Of a stretch of 64,000 bases of DNA, positions 8,330 through 17,239 are shown piece by piece; the stretch's first letter is position 1; the number at the start of each line of letters is the position of its first letter. The DNA is from Nocardioides panzhihuensis (lineage in GTDB: Bacteria > Actinomycetota > Actinomycetes > Propionibacteriales > Nocardioidaceae): positions 1-64,000 of the forward strand of contig NZ_JACBZR010000002.1 of NCBI RefSeq assembly GCF_013408335.1, read 5' to 3'. Below the pieces are notes generated by a model. It was not told where the DNA came from and did no database searches. It saw nothing but the letters and a program-made list of their open reading frames with translations. Position numbers and translations under genes: made by a program.

Positions 8330-8416
8330 TCGAAGGGGAGTACTCCTTACCCGCGATGTCGTCATTCCGGCTCTCGCCCGGCGCGCGGAGCCAGAACCCG
8401 GCTGGAGAAGACCTTC
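8330..8416 (+). promoter_or_regulatory. yybP-ykoY (Mn2+) riboswitch
   Basis: The sequence carries the family's conserved pieces in order: GAAGGGGAGTA, CTCCTTACCCG, GATGTCGTCATTCCGGC, a GC-rich stem, then GGAGAAGACCTTC closing P1 with the 5' GAAGG. These are the two metal-binding internal loops of the yybP-ykoY class, which senses Mn2+ and commonly controls TerC-like and other Mn exporters. Here it lies 30 nt before a small gene that overlaps terC. Recognised from memory of the consensus; the expected effect is gene activation by high Mn2+. Confidence 0.85.
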
Positions 8417-8445
8417 ATCGTGGACAGATCCGATGGAGGTATGAG

Positions 8446-8793
8446 ATGACGACTAGCGCTCCGGCATCGCTGCGCAACTCGTGGCTGGCCGATGACGGCA
8501 ACGACCTCAGTGCCGGCGAAGCGGTGGGGCTCGTCGGCGTGGCGATGTGGGGAGGTGCCGTGGCGTGCATGGCCATCAGCGACATCATCAAGGCCCGCGG
8601 CAAGTCCGACCGCGGCCACGAGCCGGACTGGCAGCGCTGGCAGCGAGAGATCGACGGCGACCGGTTCGCCGGAGCCGCGGCGTTGATCGCTCGCTCCCGC
8701 GCCACCGCCGAACAACATTTCGTGAATCGACCGGCGGTGGCACTCGCTGCTGCCGGTATGGAGAACTTCGATAGGCGGGGTATCTGTGGCTGA
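8446..8793 (+). CDS. Small protein between the Mn riboswitch and terC
   Basis: 115 residues from ATG 8446 with GATGGAGG upstream. Residues about 20-45 are hydrophobic (GEAVGLVGVAMWGGAVACMA), suggesting one membrane helix; the rest is soluble and ends EQHFVNRPAVALAAAGMENF. No family recognised. Its stop overlaps the terC start (GTG 8786), so the two are translationally coupled and share the riboswitch. A role in manganese homeostasis is inferred from position only. Confidence 0.6.
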   Translation: MTTSAPASLRNSWLADDGNDLSAGEAVGLVGVAMWGGAVACMAISDIIKARGKSDRGHEPDWQRWQREIDGDRFAGAAALIARSRATAEQHFVNRPAVALAAAGMENFDRRGICG

Positions 8794-9790
8794 GATCACC
8801 ATGACGGTCTGGGTGGTGACGGTCGCCGTCATCGTGGGGCTGCTGGCCCTGGACCTGCTGCTGGGATGGATCAAGCCGCACGCGGTCGGGTTCCGCGAGG
8901 CCACCGCGTGGTCGGTGTTCTACGTCGTGATAGCGCTGGCGTTCGGCCTGTGGTTCATGTCGACCTACGGCACCCAGCTGGGGTCGGAGTACTTCGCTGG
9001 CTACCTGGTCGAGAAGAGCCTCTCGGTCGACAACCTGTTCGTGTTCGTCCTCATCATGACGACGTTCGCGGTGCCCGAGCGGCACCAGCACAAGGTGCTC
9101 ACGTTCGGCATCATCCTGGCGCTGATCATGCGGGCCATCTTCATCGCGCTCGGCGCGGCGCTGATCTCGCTGTTCTCGTTCATGTTCCTGCTGTTCGGTC
9201 TGCTGCTGATCTTCACCGCGGTCCAGCTCTACCGACACCGTGACGAGGACCCCGATGTCGAGGACAACGTGGTGGTCAAGGCCGCCCGCCGGTTCCTGCC
9301 GGTCACCGACGACTTCATCGATGGCAAGATCATCACTCGCGTCGACGGCCGACGGATGGTGACGCCAATGTTCGTGGTGCTGCTGGCCATCGGCAGCGTC
9401 GACCTGCTCTTCGCCCTCGACTCCATCCCGGCGGTCTTTGGCGTGACGCAAGAGCCCTACATCGTGTTCACGGCGAACGCGTTCGCCCTGCTCGGCCTGC
9501 GCGCGCTGTTCTTCCTGGTGCGTGGTCTGCTCGACCGCCTGGTCTACCTGTCCGCCGGTCTGGCGCTGATCCTGGCGTTCATCGGCCTGAAGCTGATCCT
9601 GCACTGGGCGCACGTGGACATCTCCACGGACGTCCCCGAGATCTCGACGTCGCTGAGCCTGATCTTCATCGGCGTCGTGCTGACGGTCGTGACCGTGGCC
9701 AGCCTCGCGAAGACCCGCAAGGACCCCGACGCCGTGGCCCACGCCGGATCGCTGCGCGGCCACAAGGACTCAGAGCACTCCGGCCGCTGA
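8786..9790 (+). CDS. TerC family integral membrane protein (metal exporter type)
   Basis: 334 residues, the usual length of the TerC/Alx group. Seven to nine transmembrane helices are visible, with family signatures ATAWSVFYVVIALAFGLWF, EYFAGYLVEKSLSVDNLFVF and AIGSVDLLFALDSIPAVFGV, the last two carrying the acidic residues thought to bind metal. Members with this layout export Mn2+ or protect membrane proteins during metallation. The start is GTG 8786 (ATG 8801 is an alternative). A yybP-ykoY riboswitch upstream supports a manganese role rather than tellurite. Confidence 0.9.
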   Translation: MAEITMTVWVVTVAVIVGLLALDLLLGWIKPHAVGFREATAWSVFYVVIALAFGLWFMSTYGTQLGSEYFAGYLVEKSLSVDNLFVFVLIMTTFAVPERHQHKVLTFGIILALIMRAIFIALGAALISLFSFMFLLFGLLLIFTAVQLYRHRDEDPDVEDNVVVKAARRFLPVTDDFIDGKIITRVDGRRMVTPMFVVLLAIGSVDLLFALDSIPAVFGVTQEPYIVFTANAFALLGLRALFFLVRGLLDRLVYLSAGLALILAFIGLKLILHWAHVDISTDVPEISTSLSLIFIGVVLTVVTVASLAKTRKDPDAVAHAGSLRGHKDSEHSGR

Positions 9791-9809
9791 CCAAGCGCGC
9801 ACGACACGA

Positions 9810-9842
9810 CAGGACCCTCACGGCACCGCCGTGAGGGTCCTG
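9810..9842 (+). terminator. terC terminator hairpin
   Basis: CAGGACCCTCACGGC and GCCGTGAGGGTCCTG, a perfect 15 bp stem with a 3 nt loop, 20 nt after the terC stop. No T-tract. The following 9843-10075 holds no full gene; its reverse strand ends in a short hydrophobic reading frame without a good start. Confidence 0.75.
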
Positions 9843-10075
9843 TGGCGTCTGTGCTCAGAAGCCGCCGAAGAGGGTCCCGAGTACGATCACCACGATGAGC
9901 GCGAAGGTCGGGATGAGCACGGCGACCACGAAGATGTCGTTCCCGCTGGCTCACGTGTCTCGACACTAAGAGAACCGAAGCCCAATGCCACCATCCGAGA
10001 GTCCGATGCCACGCACCCATCTTGCCATCCCCCCGGCCGGCTCTAGAGGCGCATGTTGAGGGTGGCGCGACGCTC

Positions 10076-10850
10076 CTATGCTTCGTCAAGCCGCGGCGGC
10101 TCCGCTTTCCAGTAAACGGTAGAGTCGCGGGCGACGTAGCGAGCACGACAGCGTTTGATCTCGGCTGCCTTACCTTCGGCGGTGCGGCGGGCGAGGTAGT
10201 CGCGGGTGGCTGGCTGATACTGGATTCGGCTCTGGACCACGGTGTGCAGTGCGTTGTTGACGCCTGGCGGTCGCCGTAGCGGTTGAGCCGAAACCGGGTG
10301 GTGACTTGGCCGCTATTCGCCGGGATCGGTGCCACGCCGGCAAGCATCGCGAACGCCGCCTCGGAGCGGATCCGACCGGGGTGGGACCAGGCGCACAACA
10401 CCGTCGCGGCCACGATCGGTCCGACGCCGAACTCCTCGAGCAGATCAGGACGCCAGCTGCGGATGATGGCCACGATCGCCTTCTGCAACTCGCGCGCCTC
10501 TTTCAACATCGCGTGCGCGCGACGAGCCAAGGTCCGCAGCGCCACCACCGTGCTGGTCGTCTCGGTATCCCAGGAGGCGTGCACGCGCAGGTTCGCGGCG
10601 GTGTTGAGTATCGCGGCAAGCTTCTGGCCGCGGAACCTGACTCGGATGGGTTCGGGTGCTGCGATGACCAGGCTGAAGACCTGCTGCTGGGCCTCGGTGG
10701 AGGCATTGATCGCGAAGCGGCGAGCAGCCAACAGCACCGACAGTGCTTGGCGTTCGCCCGGTGCGGGGAGTTCCCAACCGCGGTGAGCCATCCGGCTGTG
10801 GTCACGCTCCGCGTGACGATCGCGCACCGGGTCGCTCCGCGAGCCCATCG
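10076..10850 (-). pseudogene. IS110-family transposase, 5'-truncated and frameshifted
   Basis: The leftward strand encodes the IS110 C-terminal (Transposase_20) region: EEFGVGPIVAATVLCAWSHP, MLAGVAPIPANSG and RLNRYGDR. Just after YGDR, near 10265-10280, the frame shifts and continues as VNNALHTVVQSRIQYQ, then RRTAEGKAAEIKRCRARYVA, ending at 10076. The N-terminal DEDD catalytic domain is missing. The copy is therefore inactive. Confidence 0.75.
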
Positions 10851-10929
10851 CTCATCGGGACAGTTCCAGTGGAACGGCGGTGGGCGCCGGTCAGTGGCGC
10901 CAGCGCCTGAAGAGGAACTAGGAGCCCGC

Positions 10930-11187
10930 GGACGAGAGTGACCGCGATGCCGTCCGAGCAACTGTTGCGGCTCTGGGTCCTGGACGAGTTCCTCCAGGAA
11001 GCGCACCACCAGCACAAGCACCAAAGTTCCGGCGACCTTGGCTTCTAGTTCGTCGAAGGTGTGGGTTGCCAGACTCTCCGGCAAAACCAGGTCGCCGACA
11101 CAGAGCTCCCACAATCCCAAGCCCACTTGGAGCAGCACAACACCGGCGAGGACCGTGTCGATGCTCTCGAAGAGGTAGACCAAGGGG
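10930..11187 (-). pseudogene. UPF0114 (YqhA-like) membrane protein fragment
   Basis: A leftward frame reads LFESIDTVLAGVVLLQVGLG, then LWELCVGDLVLPESL and FDELEAKVAGTLVLVLVVRFLE, the central and last helices of UPF0114/YqhA proteins. The first helix pair and a plausible start are absent, and the frame merges with the IS110 debris downstream. Probably a remnant trimmed by the insertion sequence. Confidence 0.55.
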
Positions 11188-11418
11188 TCCTCCCGTGGGC
11201 CAGTGCGAAGGTCACGGCTGCCATGAACTGGACGGCCTTCCGCCTGCTCAAGCGAAAATGGCCAGATACTGCGTCGATTCCAGGACGCGCCGCAGGGCTG
11301 GAGGTTGGTCATGCCTGGCGGCTGATCAGTGGGTGCGGATGTCTCGTGGGCCCTGGCGTTCCGTCTGCGGCGGGTGGGCTGTCCCCGGCGATCAGCAATG
11401 CGTGGGCCTTGCGTGAGC

Positions 11419-11841
11419 TTAACGCGTTCCGGGGGCGTGACGAACCTGCATGATCGCGCCCACGACGATGCCGGCGCCACCGCCCACCATGGTGACGGTG
11501 ACGGAGGTGGGGTACTCGCGAAGCGCGCCAAGGAGTAGCAGTGTTCCACCTGCTAGCGCCGTGACTGCTACTGCCGACGAGGCGTCGGTCGCGCGCAACC
11601 ACATGGTGCCGATGATGGCGATGGTCGTTGCGGCGGAGACCCAATACCCAGCGGCGTTACCCACCGGATCGTTGGGGAACAGCCCCCACGAGGACCACAG
11701 CGCTCCCACTGCGCTCAGCAGGGTCAACAGCCATCCGATGTCTCGAGATGGTTCCAGTGGTGAGAAGTCCTCGCGTGCCGTGGACTGCCGTCGGGGGTCG
11801 GTGGGGTGACTGCCATCAGCTCCCGATCGGCTGACGCTCAC
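11419..11841 (-). CDS. Four-helix membrane protein, SPW-repeat-like
   Basis: 140 residues from GTG 11841, which has AGGAGGCC just upstream; a start at 11892 is less likely. A hydrophilic N-terminus of about 30 residues is followed by four hydrophobic helices (WLLTLLSAVGALWSSWGLF, YWVSAATTIAIIGTMWL, AVTALAGGTLLLLGAL, VTMVGGGAGIVVGAIM). The length and helix pattern resemble SPW-repeat-type membrane proteins. Function unknown. Confidence 0.55.
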   Translation of the reverse strand: MSVSRSGADGSHPTDPRRQSTAREDFSPLEPSRDIGWLLTLLSAVGALWSSWGLFPNDPVGNAAGYWVSAATTIAIIGTMWLRATDASSAVAVTALAGGTLLLLGALREYPTSVTVTMVGGGAGIVVGAIMQVRHAPGTR

Positions 11842-11938
11842 GTGGCCTCCTGTTCGTGTGGCATGTCGGATGTAGGCGCACGTGTGTCGCACCTCGTGCG
11901 CTGCGTTCGTGACGGGCGAACACCCTTGCGGCCTCCAT

Positions 11939-13117
11939 TCACCTGGACCTCAGGAGGGCGATTCCCCCGAACTCATGCAGCTGTGCGTCGTCGACGAAGG
12001 CGATGAGGTTGCCGGCTTGAATTGCGTGCTCGAGGAGGTCGTCAATCAGGTCGTGGGACACAGGCCCCCCACCTTCTCCGGGCGGTCGAGGGTGGACGTA
12101 GCCCTGCTCGACGACAAGGGTGCCCGGGGTCCGGCTTGCCACGGCCGTCCAGCACTGGTCCAGCCCGGCCACTACCTGTTCGGGATCGTTGACGGCAGCC
12201 TCGCGCAGAGTCTCCAGAGTCTGCTGACCCCGTCGGTGCAGGTAGTCCTCCAGACACAACGCTGTCGCTGTGAACAGCTGGTCAGGTTTGTTGGCCGTGG
12301 GGCCGACGACGGCCCCCGCGAGCCGATGCAGCCACCGCGCACTTCTCCTCAGCTCGTTCACGAGCACCGCGTCGCCGGCCAGGACGAGCGGAGCCGGGCG
12401 CTCTGCTCGCAGGCCTGCCATCCAGGGGTCGATCCGGGCGAGCAGGTCGCTGCGGTCGTCGGCCTCGCTCTCCGCGCCGAGCCCGAGCCCCGACCCCGGG
12501 TAGGGCCTTTCGAGATTCGGCGAGGCCACCAGCCGCGCACTGCCTACGGGGAGACACTCAATCGTGTCGAGCAGCGTGACGCGTGCGGCAACCCAGTACA
12601 CGCGAGCTCCGAATTCGTCGACGCGTAGGACCAGGTGCGGTGGGGTCCGGTGCAGCGCCCGGAGCAGGTCACGGGTGGCGAAGGTGGACTCGACCACGAC
12701 CTTCTGGTGGACCGCCACCGGAAGCGTCCAGGCTCGCGACACGCTGTGGCTGACGAAGAGCGCGAGAGCGTTCTGCGTGCTCGAGTCCTGGGCCATGCGG
12801 GCCTGTCGTCGCAGTTCGTACATCAACCCCTCGCGGTCGCCCAACGGTTGGTCGTCGAGGCGTCGCTCGGCGTCGAGGAGCAGGCCTTCGAGGCGTTCGC
12901 GGTCCGCGATCGCCATCCGTGCAGCCGGGGTCGTCGGCATCAGCACGGAGATGCAGGGGTAACCACCGGCCGCGGTCAGATGCGCGGCAGCCTCCGGTGT
13001 GAGGTCCCGGGGAATGGCTCGGCCGCCCCCGCCGACGTGGTCGGCAACCGTGGTGAGGGGCGAATCCTCCATATCGGGAGCGTGGACTGAGGCGCCGCGC
13101 CGGTCACTATGGATCAT
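11939..13117 (-). CDS. baeRF family 3-like protein (release-factor fold)
   Basis: 392 residues from ATG 13117 with AGGAGAAGG upstream; a longer frame to 13279 is not supported by a ribosome binding site. The order YPCISVLMPTTPA, ADRERLEGLLLDAERRL, ALFVSHSVSRAWTLPVAV, PHLVLRVDEFGARVYWV and a C-terminal AGNLIAFVDDAQL matches bacterial archaeo-eukaryotic-release-factor-like proteins (baeRF3 group), which are proposed to act at the ribosome, some as hibernation or rescue factors. It lies beside other stress genes. Confidence 0.65.
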   Translation of the reverse strand: MIHSDRRGASVHAPDMEDSPLTTVADHVGGGGRAIPRDLTPEAAAHLTAAGGYPCISVLMPTTPAARMAIADRERLEGLLLDAERRLDDQPLGDREGLMYELRRQARMAQDSSTQNALALFVSHSVSRAWTLPVAVHQKVVVESTFATRDLLRALHRTPPHLVLRVDEFGARVYWVAARVTLLDTIECLPVGSARLVASPNLERPYPGSGLGLGAESEADDRSDLLARIDPWMAGLRAERPAPLVLAGDAVLVNELRRSARWLHRLAGAVVGPTANKPDQLFTATALCLEDYLHRRGQQTLETLREAAVNDPEQVVAGLDQCWTAVASRTPGTLVVEQGYVHPRPPGEGGGPVSHDLIDDLLEHAIQAGNLIAFVDDAQLHEFGGIALLRSR

Positions 13118-13169
13118 GATCCTTCTCCTTCCGGACCTTGCACTGCGGCGGTACGCCGCTCGCTGACCG

Positions 13170-13921
13170 TCATGGCGTCCGCCGGGCGAACCGGCGTGCC
13201 CTTCGAACGCGGCCCGCGGTGGGGTGGGTCCTGACGATGTCGATCCGCACGAGCGGGGTTCCCGGCCACAGCTGGGCAATCTCCCCTTCGCGGTCGGCGA
13301 CGTCGAGTGTCATGCGTCGTTCCCACAGGAGGTGGAGGTCTGGGTCGCGCGAGACCGGGGAGTGGGGCACCGTCAGCACCAGGTGGGCTTCATCGCCGAC
13401 GGACACCCAGCGGTGGAGCTCATCGACGACGTCCCACGACAGTGGCATTCCTGCGTCGGCGCGCACGTGGGGCCTGCCCTCGCAGCGTCGATTCGCCCCG
13501 ATGGGCCGTCGTTTCAGCGGGGTGGGGCTCGGCCGGAGCCAGGAGTGTGTCGAGCGCACATTCGTTCGAGCGCGGGTGTCCAGGTCCTCCGATGCCGCGC
13601 CGCCATGCCCAAGCCCTCCAGGCCCCCCCTCAACGCGCTCGGCTCGTGTTCGAACCTCACCGTCACGCGACTCGCGTCGGGTCCCGCAACCCCCGCGAGG
13701 TCTTCGAGACGGTCGCGAAGGTTGCTGTCCGCCGTGGCAGTGCTGCGCCGTCGCACGAACGAGAGCAGTCCGCGGTGCGGGATCGTCAGGGTCACGTGCA
13801 CGCAGCACCCTGCCTGGAGATGACGTACGACCTCGTCGAGCATCCGTGCGCGACCAGGCACCCGAGACAGGGAGTCGCACGTGGGGGTGGAACGGGTCGC
13901 CGCTCGCGGGCATCGCAGCAC
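13170..13921 (-). pseudogene. Two-part hypothetical protein split by a frameshift
   Basis: Two leftward segments in different frames look related. The 5' part (13514-13921) contains MLDEVVRHLQAGCCVHVTLTIPH; the 3' part (13170-13448, from ATG 13448) contains WDVVDELHRWVSVGDEAHLVLTVPH. Both carry helix, then strand, then LT(V/I)PH. They may be a tandem-domain protein broken between 13450 and 13520, or two genes. The last 92 residues have no other recognised similarity. Ends 52 nt before the baeRF-like gene start. Confidence 0.35.
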
Positions 13922-13939
13922 CAGACAGCCTGAGGAGCA

Positions 13940-14137
13940 TCATGGACGCCTCCCCGCCGCGTCGACGTACGGGCCGTCGGAACCACCCTCGGGCACGGAC
14001 CCGTGGGACGAGTGTCGCCGGTTGCGCCGTGCCGCTGCGCTCGCCTGCCCGCGCCTGACACCGCACCAGCCGAGCTGACGAGCCGCCCAGAGGCCGAGCC
14101 AGAGAGCCAGTCCGAGGAGGATGAGTAGGTCGTCCAT
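13940..14137 (-). CDS. Small single-helix membrane protein
   Basis: 65 residues from ATG 14137. Residues 2-24 form one helix (DDLLILLGLALWLGLWAARQ) followed by a basic, disordered tail. No clear ribosome binding site. Could be a genuine small protein or a chance reading frame; the clean membrane helix is the only support. The interval 14138-14330 has no other gene. Confidence 0.35.
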   Translation of the reverse strand: MDDLLILLGLALWLGLWAARQLGWCGVRRGQASAAARRNRRHSSHGSVPEGGSDGPYVDAAGRRP

Positions 14138-14330
14138 GCTGATCACCACCGTTGTCGTCGGTCCGGGCCTCGTTGCCCGGATGGTGATCAGGAGTGGTCT
14201 CTCCCGTCCCGGTTATGGAACCCGGTCGCCGAGCTGATCAGTCGGGGTCCGCGAGCGTGGCTACGTCAGTTCCCGCGCTGGCCCACTCGCTCGTCGACCA
14301 CCAACTCGCCCCTCACGGGCTGCACGACCT

Positions 14331-14657
14331 TCAGGGTGGAGATTCGAGCTCGTCCTGGGTGCTTGGTGTCCGAGGGGCTCTCGAGAGCCAGGCCGCCTCG
14401 GCGATGGCGATGCCGGCAATAGGCACGGTGAGCAGCTGTAGCACGATCGCGAGGCTGAGAGTGATCACCGAGGCCGGACTCGGGTCGAGGATCAGGACAC
14501 CGAGCAACACACTGACCACGCCAAGTCCGGCGGCCTTCGCGGCCGCGTTGATTCGGGCGTATACGTCGGGCAGCCACAGCAGTCCTACCGCGGCGCTCGC
14601 GAACAGCGCGACGCCCACGAGCACCAGCACTCCAGCGGCCAGCTCCTGGGCACTCAC
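14331..14657 (-). CDS. mrpG: Na+/H+ antiporter subunit MrpG
   Basis: 108 residues from GTG 14657, overlapping the mrpF stop by 4 nt (GTGA). Three helices, with the family pattern GVALFASAAVGLLWLPDVYARINAAAKAAGLGV (14510-14610) and a final ITLSLAIVLQLLTVPIAG. MrpG/MnhG/PhaG is the last small subunit of the hetero-oligomeric Mrp antiporter, which exchanges Na+ for H+ and supports growth in salt or alkali. Last gene of the operon. Confidence 0.88.
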   Translation of the reverse strand: MSAQELAAGVLVLVGVALFASAAVGLLWLPDVYARINAAAKAAGLGVVSVLLGVLILDPSPASVITLSLAIVLQLLTVPIAGIAIAEAAWLSRAPRTPSTQDELESPP

Positions 14658-14935
14658 GGCGAACGCCGATCGACCAGCCGCGCAAGCGCGACGGTGGTGA
14701 GAAATCCGGCCAGGGTTGCCACCATGACGAGGCTGTAGAGGGTCGGCTCGTCGAGTCGCGCCGCCAGGAGCGCCACGGCGGCGATGAGAACCGCGAAGCC
14801 AACGTCGGCCGCCAGTGCCCGGTCGGCGTCGGTGGGGCCGCGCACCATCCGCACTATGGCCGCGACGAGCGTGCCTGCGAGCACCAACAGCGCAAGGTCC
14901 AGCACCGAGCCCAGAGACGGCTCCACGCCACTCAC
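14654..14935 (-). CDS. mrpF: Na+/H+ antiporter subunit MrpF
   Basis: 93 residues, the usual MrpF length, with three helices and the signature RMVRGPTDADRALAADVGF after the first helix. Overlaps mrpE upstream and mrpG downstream by 4 nt each. Works in the membrane-bound Mrp complex. Confidence 0.9.
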   Translation of the reverse strand: MSGVEPSLGSVLDLALLVLAGTLVAAIVRMVRGPTDADRALAADVGFAVLIAAVALLAARLDEPTLYSLVMVATLAGFLTTVALARLVDRRSP

Positions 14936-15315
14936 CCTTCTTCCATTCCGTTGGGGGCCGTGCCGCCCCGCTCCAGCCGGCGGACGGCGTCAAGCAGCTC
15001 CGCCTCGAGCCGCGCCAGGTCTGCGCGAAATGCCGTCGTGTCGGAGGCGTGCATGCCGTGCACGATCAGCCGCGTGCGGTCAGGACTGAGGGAGACGGCC
15101 ATAGTGCCGGGAGTCAGGGTGATCAAGCCCATGTAGGCGGCCACCTCTGCGTCGGTCCGGCACCGCAGCCGCACCTCGACCAGGGCCGGCGCGAGCCGCG
15201 GCCGGCCCGTCAGGATGGTCGCTGCGACCTGCACGTTGGCCTTCAGGTAGCGCCACCCGTAGACCACCACGAACAGAGCCAGGCGGACAGGACGAGGAGC
15301 ACGGGCCCCGGTCAT
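14932..15315 (-). CDS. mrpE: Na+/H+ antiporter subunit MrpE
   Basis: 127 residues from ATG 15315. A hydrophobic N-terminus (RLALFVVVYGWRYLKANVQV) is followed by the MrpE signature YMGLITLTPGTMAVSLSPD and LIVHGMHA. Somewhat shorter than the 150-160 residues of many MrpE proteins because only one N-terminal hydrophobic segment is present. Coupled by 4 nt overlaps to mrpD and mrpF. Confidence 0.88.
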   Translation of the reverse strand: MTGARAPRPVRLALFVVVYGWRYLKANVQVAATILTGRPRLAPALVEVRLRCRTDAEVAAYMGLITLTPGTMAVSLSPDRTRLIVHGMHASDTTAFRADLARLEAELLDAVRRLERGGTAPNGMEEG

Positions 15316-16886
15316 GGCGAGGTCACCGCCTCGACATACGTTCCGACGTCGACCAGACCATCGGCCGCCCGCTCGCAGACAACGAGCAGCGGCTCCGCAG
15401 CGAGGCCGAGCGACACCGCCACCCCGGCCAGGACGACCGCGGGGGCCAGCAGCAGCGGCCGCGACGCGATCGCATCGGCCGGGGGCAGGATCGGACCAGA
15501 GCGCGACGGGACCACCATGATCGTTGCTTCGGTCGACGGTCCAGCACCCGGTCTCGTCACGGGCTGGGACTCGGGCTGGGGCTCGGGCTGGGTGAAGATG
15601 GCGTTCCACAACTTCAGCATCGAGACCAAGGTGAGCAGGCTGACGACCGCCACCGCTGCCACTGCGGCGTACTGGTGCTCGGCGACGGCTGCCTGCACGA
15701 GTTTCAGCTTGGCGACGAAGCCGGAGAGCGGCGGGACACCGACCAGTGCCAGTGCGGAGATCCCGAATGCCCCCGCGAGCACGGGTTCCGTGCGGCCGAT
15801 TCCGCCCAAGAGACGCAGCTCGTCGGTGCCGTGGCGGACCTCGATGGCGCCGGCGCACATCAGTAGCGCTGCCTTGACCAGGACGTACTGGACGAGGAAG
15901 AAGATGCCGGCCGCCAACCCGGCGGTGGTGAACAACCCCAGGCCGAGCAGCATGTAGCCGATCTGGCTGACCATGTGAAAGGTCAACACAGATCGAACGG
16001 AGCGCTCCCCCAGTGCAGCGAGGACGCCGACCACCATGGTGAGCAGCCCGAGGACGAGGAAGATCCACAACCAGCGTCGGTCGCCGTCGAACACGACGGC
16101 ATAGATCCGGAACAGCGCATAGACACCAACCTTGGTGAGAAGACCGGAGAAGAGTACGACCACGGCGGGGCCGGCTACGGCGTAGCTGCTCGGGAGCCAG
16201 CTGTGCAGGGGCACGATCGCGGCCTTGATCCCCAGGGCCAACAGCACCACTGCGGTCGCGAGCGCAGCCGCCGGGTTGCGGGCAGCACCTGCCAGCTCGC
16301 CGAGGTCGACGGTGCCTGTGACGCCGTAGAGCAGGCCGACGCCAGCCAGGAACAGGGTGGAGGCGAGCAGGTTGACGCTGACGTAGCGTTGTCCGGCCGC
16401 CAGCCGACGCCGCCCTCCGGATCGGATCAGGAGCACGTAGCTCGGAACCAGCATCACCTCGACGAACACGAACAACGAGAACAGGTCGCCGGTGAGCATC
16501 GCGCCGTACACACCGGTGGAGAGCACCAGGGCCAACGCGACGAAGTGGCCGTCGTCCTCGCCTGTCACAGTCGCGAAAACGAGGCTCAGCAGCACCAGCA
16601 GCGACGTGACCGCCATCATGAGGGCGCCGAGGACATCGGCGACGAGCACGATCGCGATGCCGGACGGCCAGCCCCCGAGCCGCAGGGTCGCTATGTCCCC
16701 GTCGAGGGCGGAGGTCAGCAACACCATGGACGCCACCAGCACAACGACCGTGACGCCCCACCCGACCGCTCGAGCGATCCTTGGCGGGGCACCCGCCGAG
16801 CCCGCGCCGCGTCGGGACAGGAGCAAGACCATTCCGACGCCTGCCAAGGGAGCGAAGACCGGCAGCGCCAGCAGCATCGGGCTCAT
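15312..16886 (-). CDS. mrpD: Na+/H+ antiporter subunit MrpD
   Basis: 524 residues with about 14 transmembrane helices. It belongs to the NuoL/M/N (proton-translocating complex I subunit) family: FSLFVFVEVMLVPSYVLL with the key Glu, GIKAAIVPLHSWLPSSYAVA with the key Lys and His, SGLLTKVGVYALFRI and LVGVPPLSGFVAKLKL. The C-terminus has a Pro/Glu-rich insert (QPEPQPESQP). Starts at ATG 16886, overlapping mrpC by 4 nt. Confidence 0.93.
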   Translation of the reverse strand: MSPMLLALPVFAPLAGVGMVLLLSRRGAGSAGAPPRIARAVGWGVTVVVLVASMVLLTSALDGDIATLRLGGWPSGIAIVLVADVLGALMMAVTSLLVLLSLVFATVTGEDDGHFVALALVLSTGVYGAMLTGDLFSLFVFVEVMLVPSYVLLIRSGGRRRLAAGQRYVSVNLLASTLFLAGVGLLYGVTGTVDLGELAGAARNPAAALATAVVLLALGIKAAIVPLHSWLPSSYAVAGPAVVVLFSGLLTKVGVYALFRIYAVVFDGDRRWLWIFLVLGLLTMVVGVLAALGERSVRSVLTFHMVSQIGYMLLGLGLFTTAGLAAGIFFLVQYVLVKAALLMCAGAIEVRHGTDELRLLGGIGRTEPVLAGAFGISALALVGVPPLSGFVAKLKLVQAAVAEHQYAAVAAVAVVSLLTLVSMLKLWNAIFTQPEPQPESQPVTRPGAGPSTEATIMVVPSRSGPILPPADAIASRPLLLAPAVVLAGVAVSLGLAAEPLLVVCERAADGLVDVGTYVEAVTSP

Positions 16887-17239
16887 CGGCCCGCCCTCGG
16901 TTCGTCCGTCTCGTCCATGTCATCTGCTGCGCTCACGTCCGGGTCTTCGACGGACTCCGCGCGCAGGATCGCCAGCAGATAGACGCTGACCCCGAACGTG
17001 ATCACCACGGCGGTCAGGACGAAGGCCTGGGGCAGCGGGTCCGCCAAGGCGGCGGGGTCCCCGGCACCATCGCCGACGAAGGGCGCCCGGCGGCGATCGA
17101 GACCACCCGACGCCAGCAACAGCACGTTGACGCCATGGCCCAGGAGCACGAATCCGAGGATCACGCGCAGGAGCCCGGGCTGTGCGAGGAACCACACCCC
17201 GCCGGCCACCAGCAGGCCGACGATGATCGCCGCGGTCAC
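16883..17239 (-). CDS. mrpC: Na+/H+ antiporter subunit MrpC (NuoK-like)
   Basis: 118 residues with three helices, VILGFVLLGHGVNVLLLASG and PLPQAFVLTAVVITFGV as the family signatures of MrpC/NuoK. The C-terminal tail is acidic. Overlaps mrpA and mrpD by 4 nt each, so the set is translated as a coupled operon. Confidence 0.92.
   Translation of the reverse strand: MTAAIIVGLLVAGGVWFLAQPGLLRVILGFVLLGHGVNVLLLASGGLDRRRAPFVGDGAGDPAALADPLPQAFVLTAVVITFGVSVYLLAILRAESVEDPDVSAADDMDETDEPRAGR

Noticed and set aside
9843..10020. Small hydrophobic leftward frame ending LIVVIVLGTLFGGF
   Set aside because: A stop lies shortly upstream and there is no good start or ribosome binding site; too short to call.
14932..16923. 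A 663-codon leftward frame over mrpD
   Set aside because: Only its last 127 codons (MrpE) are real; the rest is mrpD out of frame.
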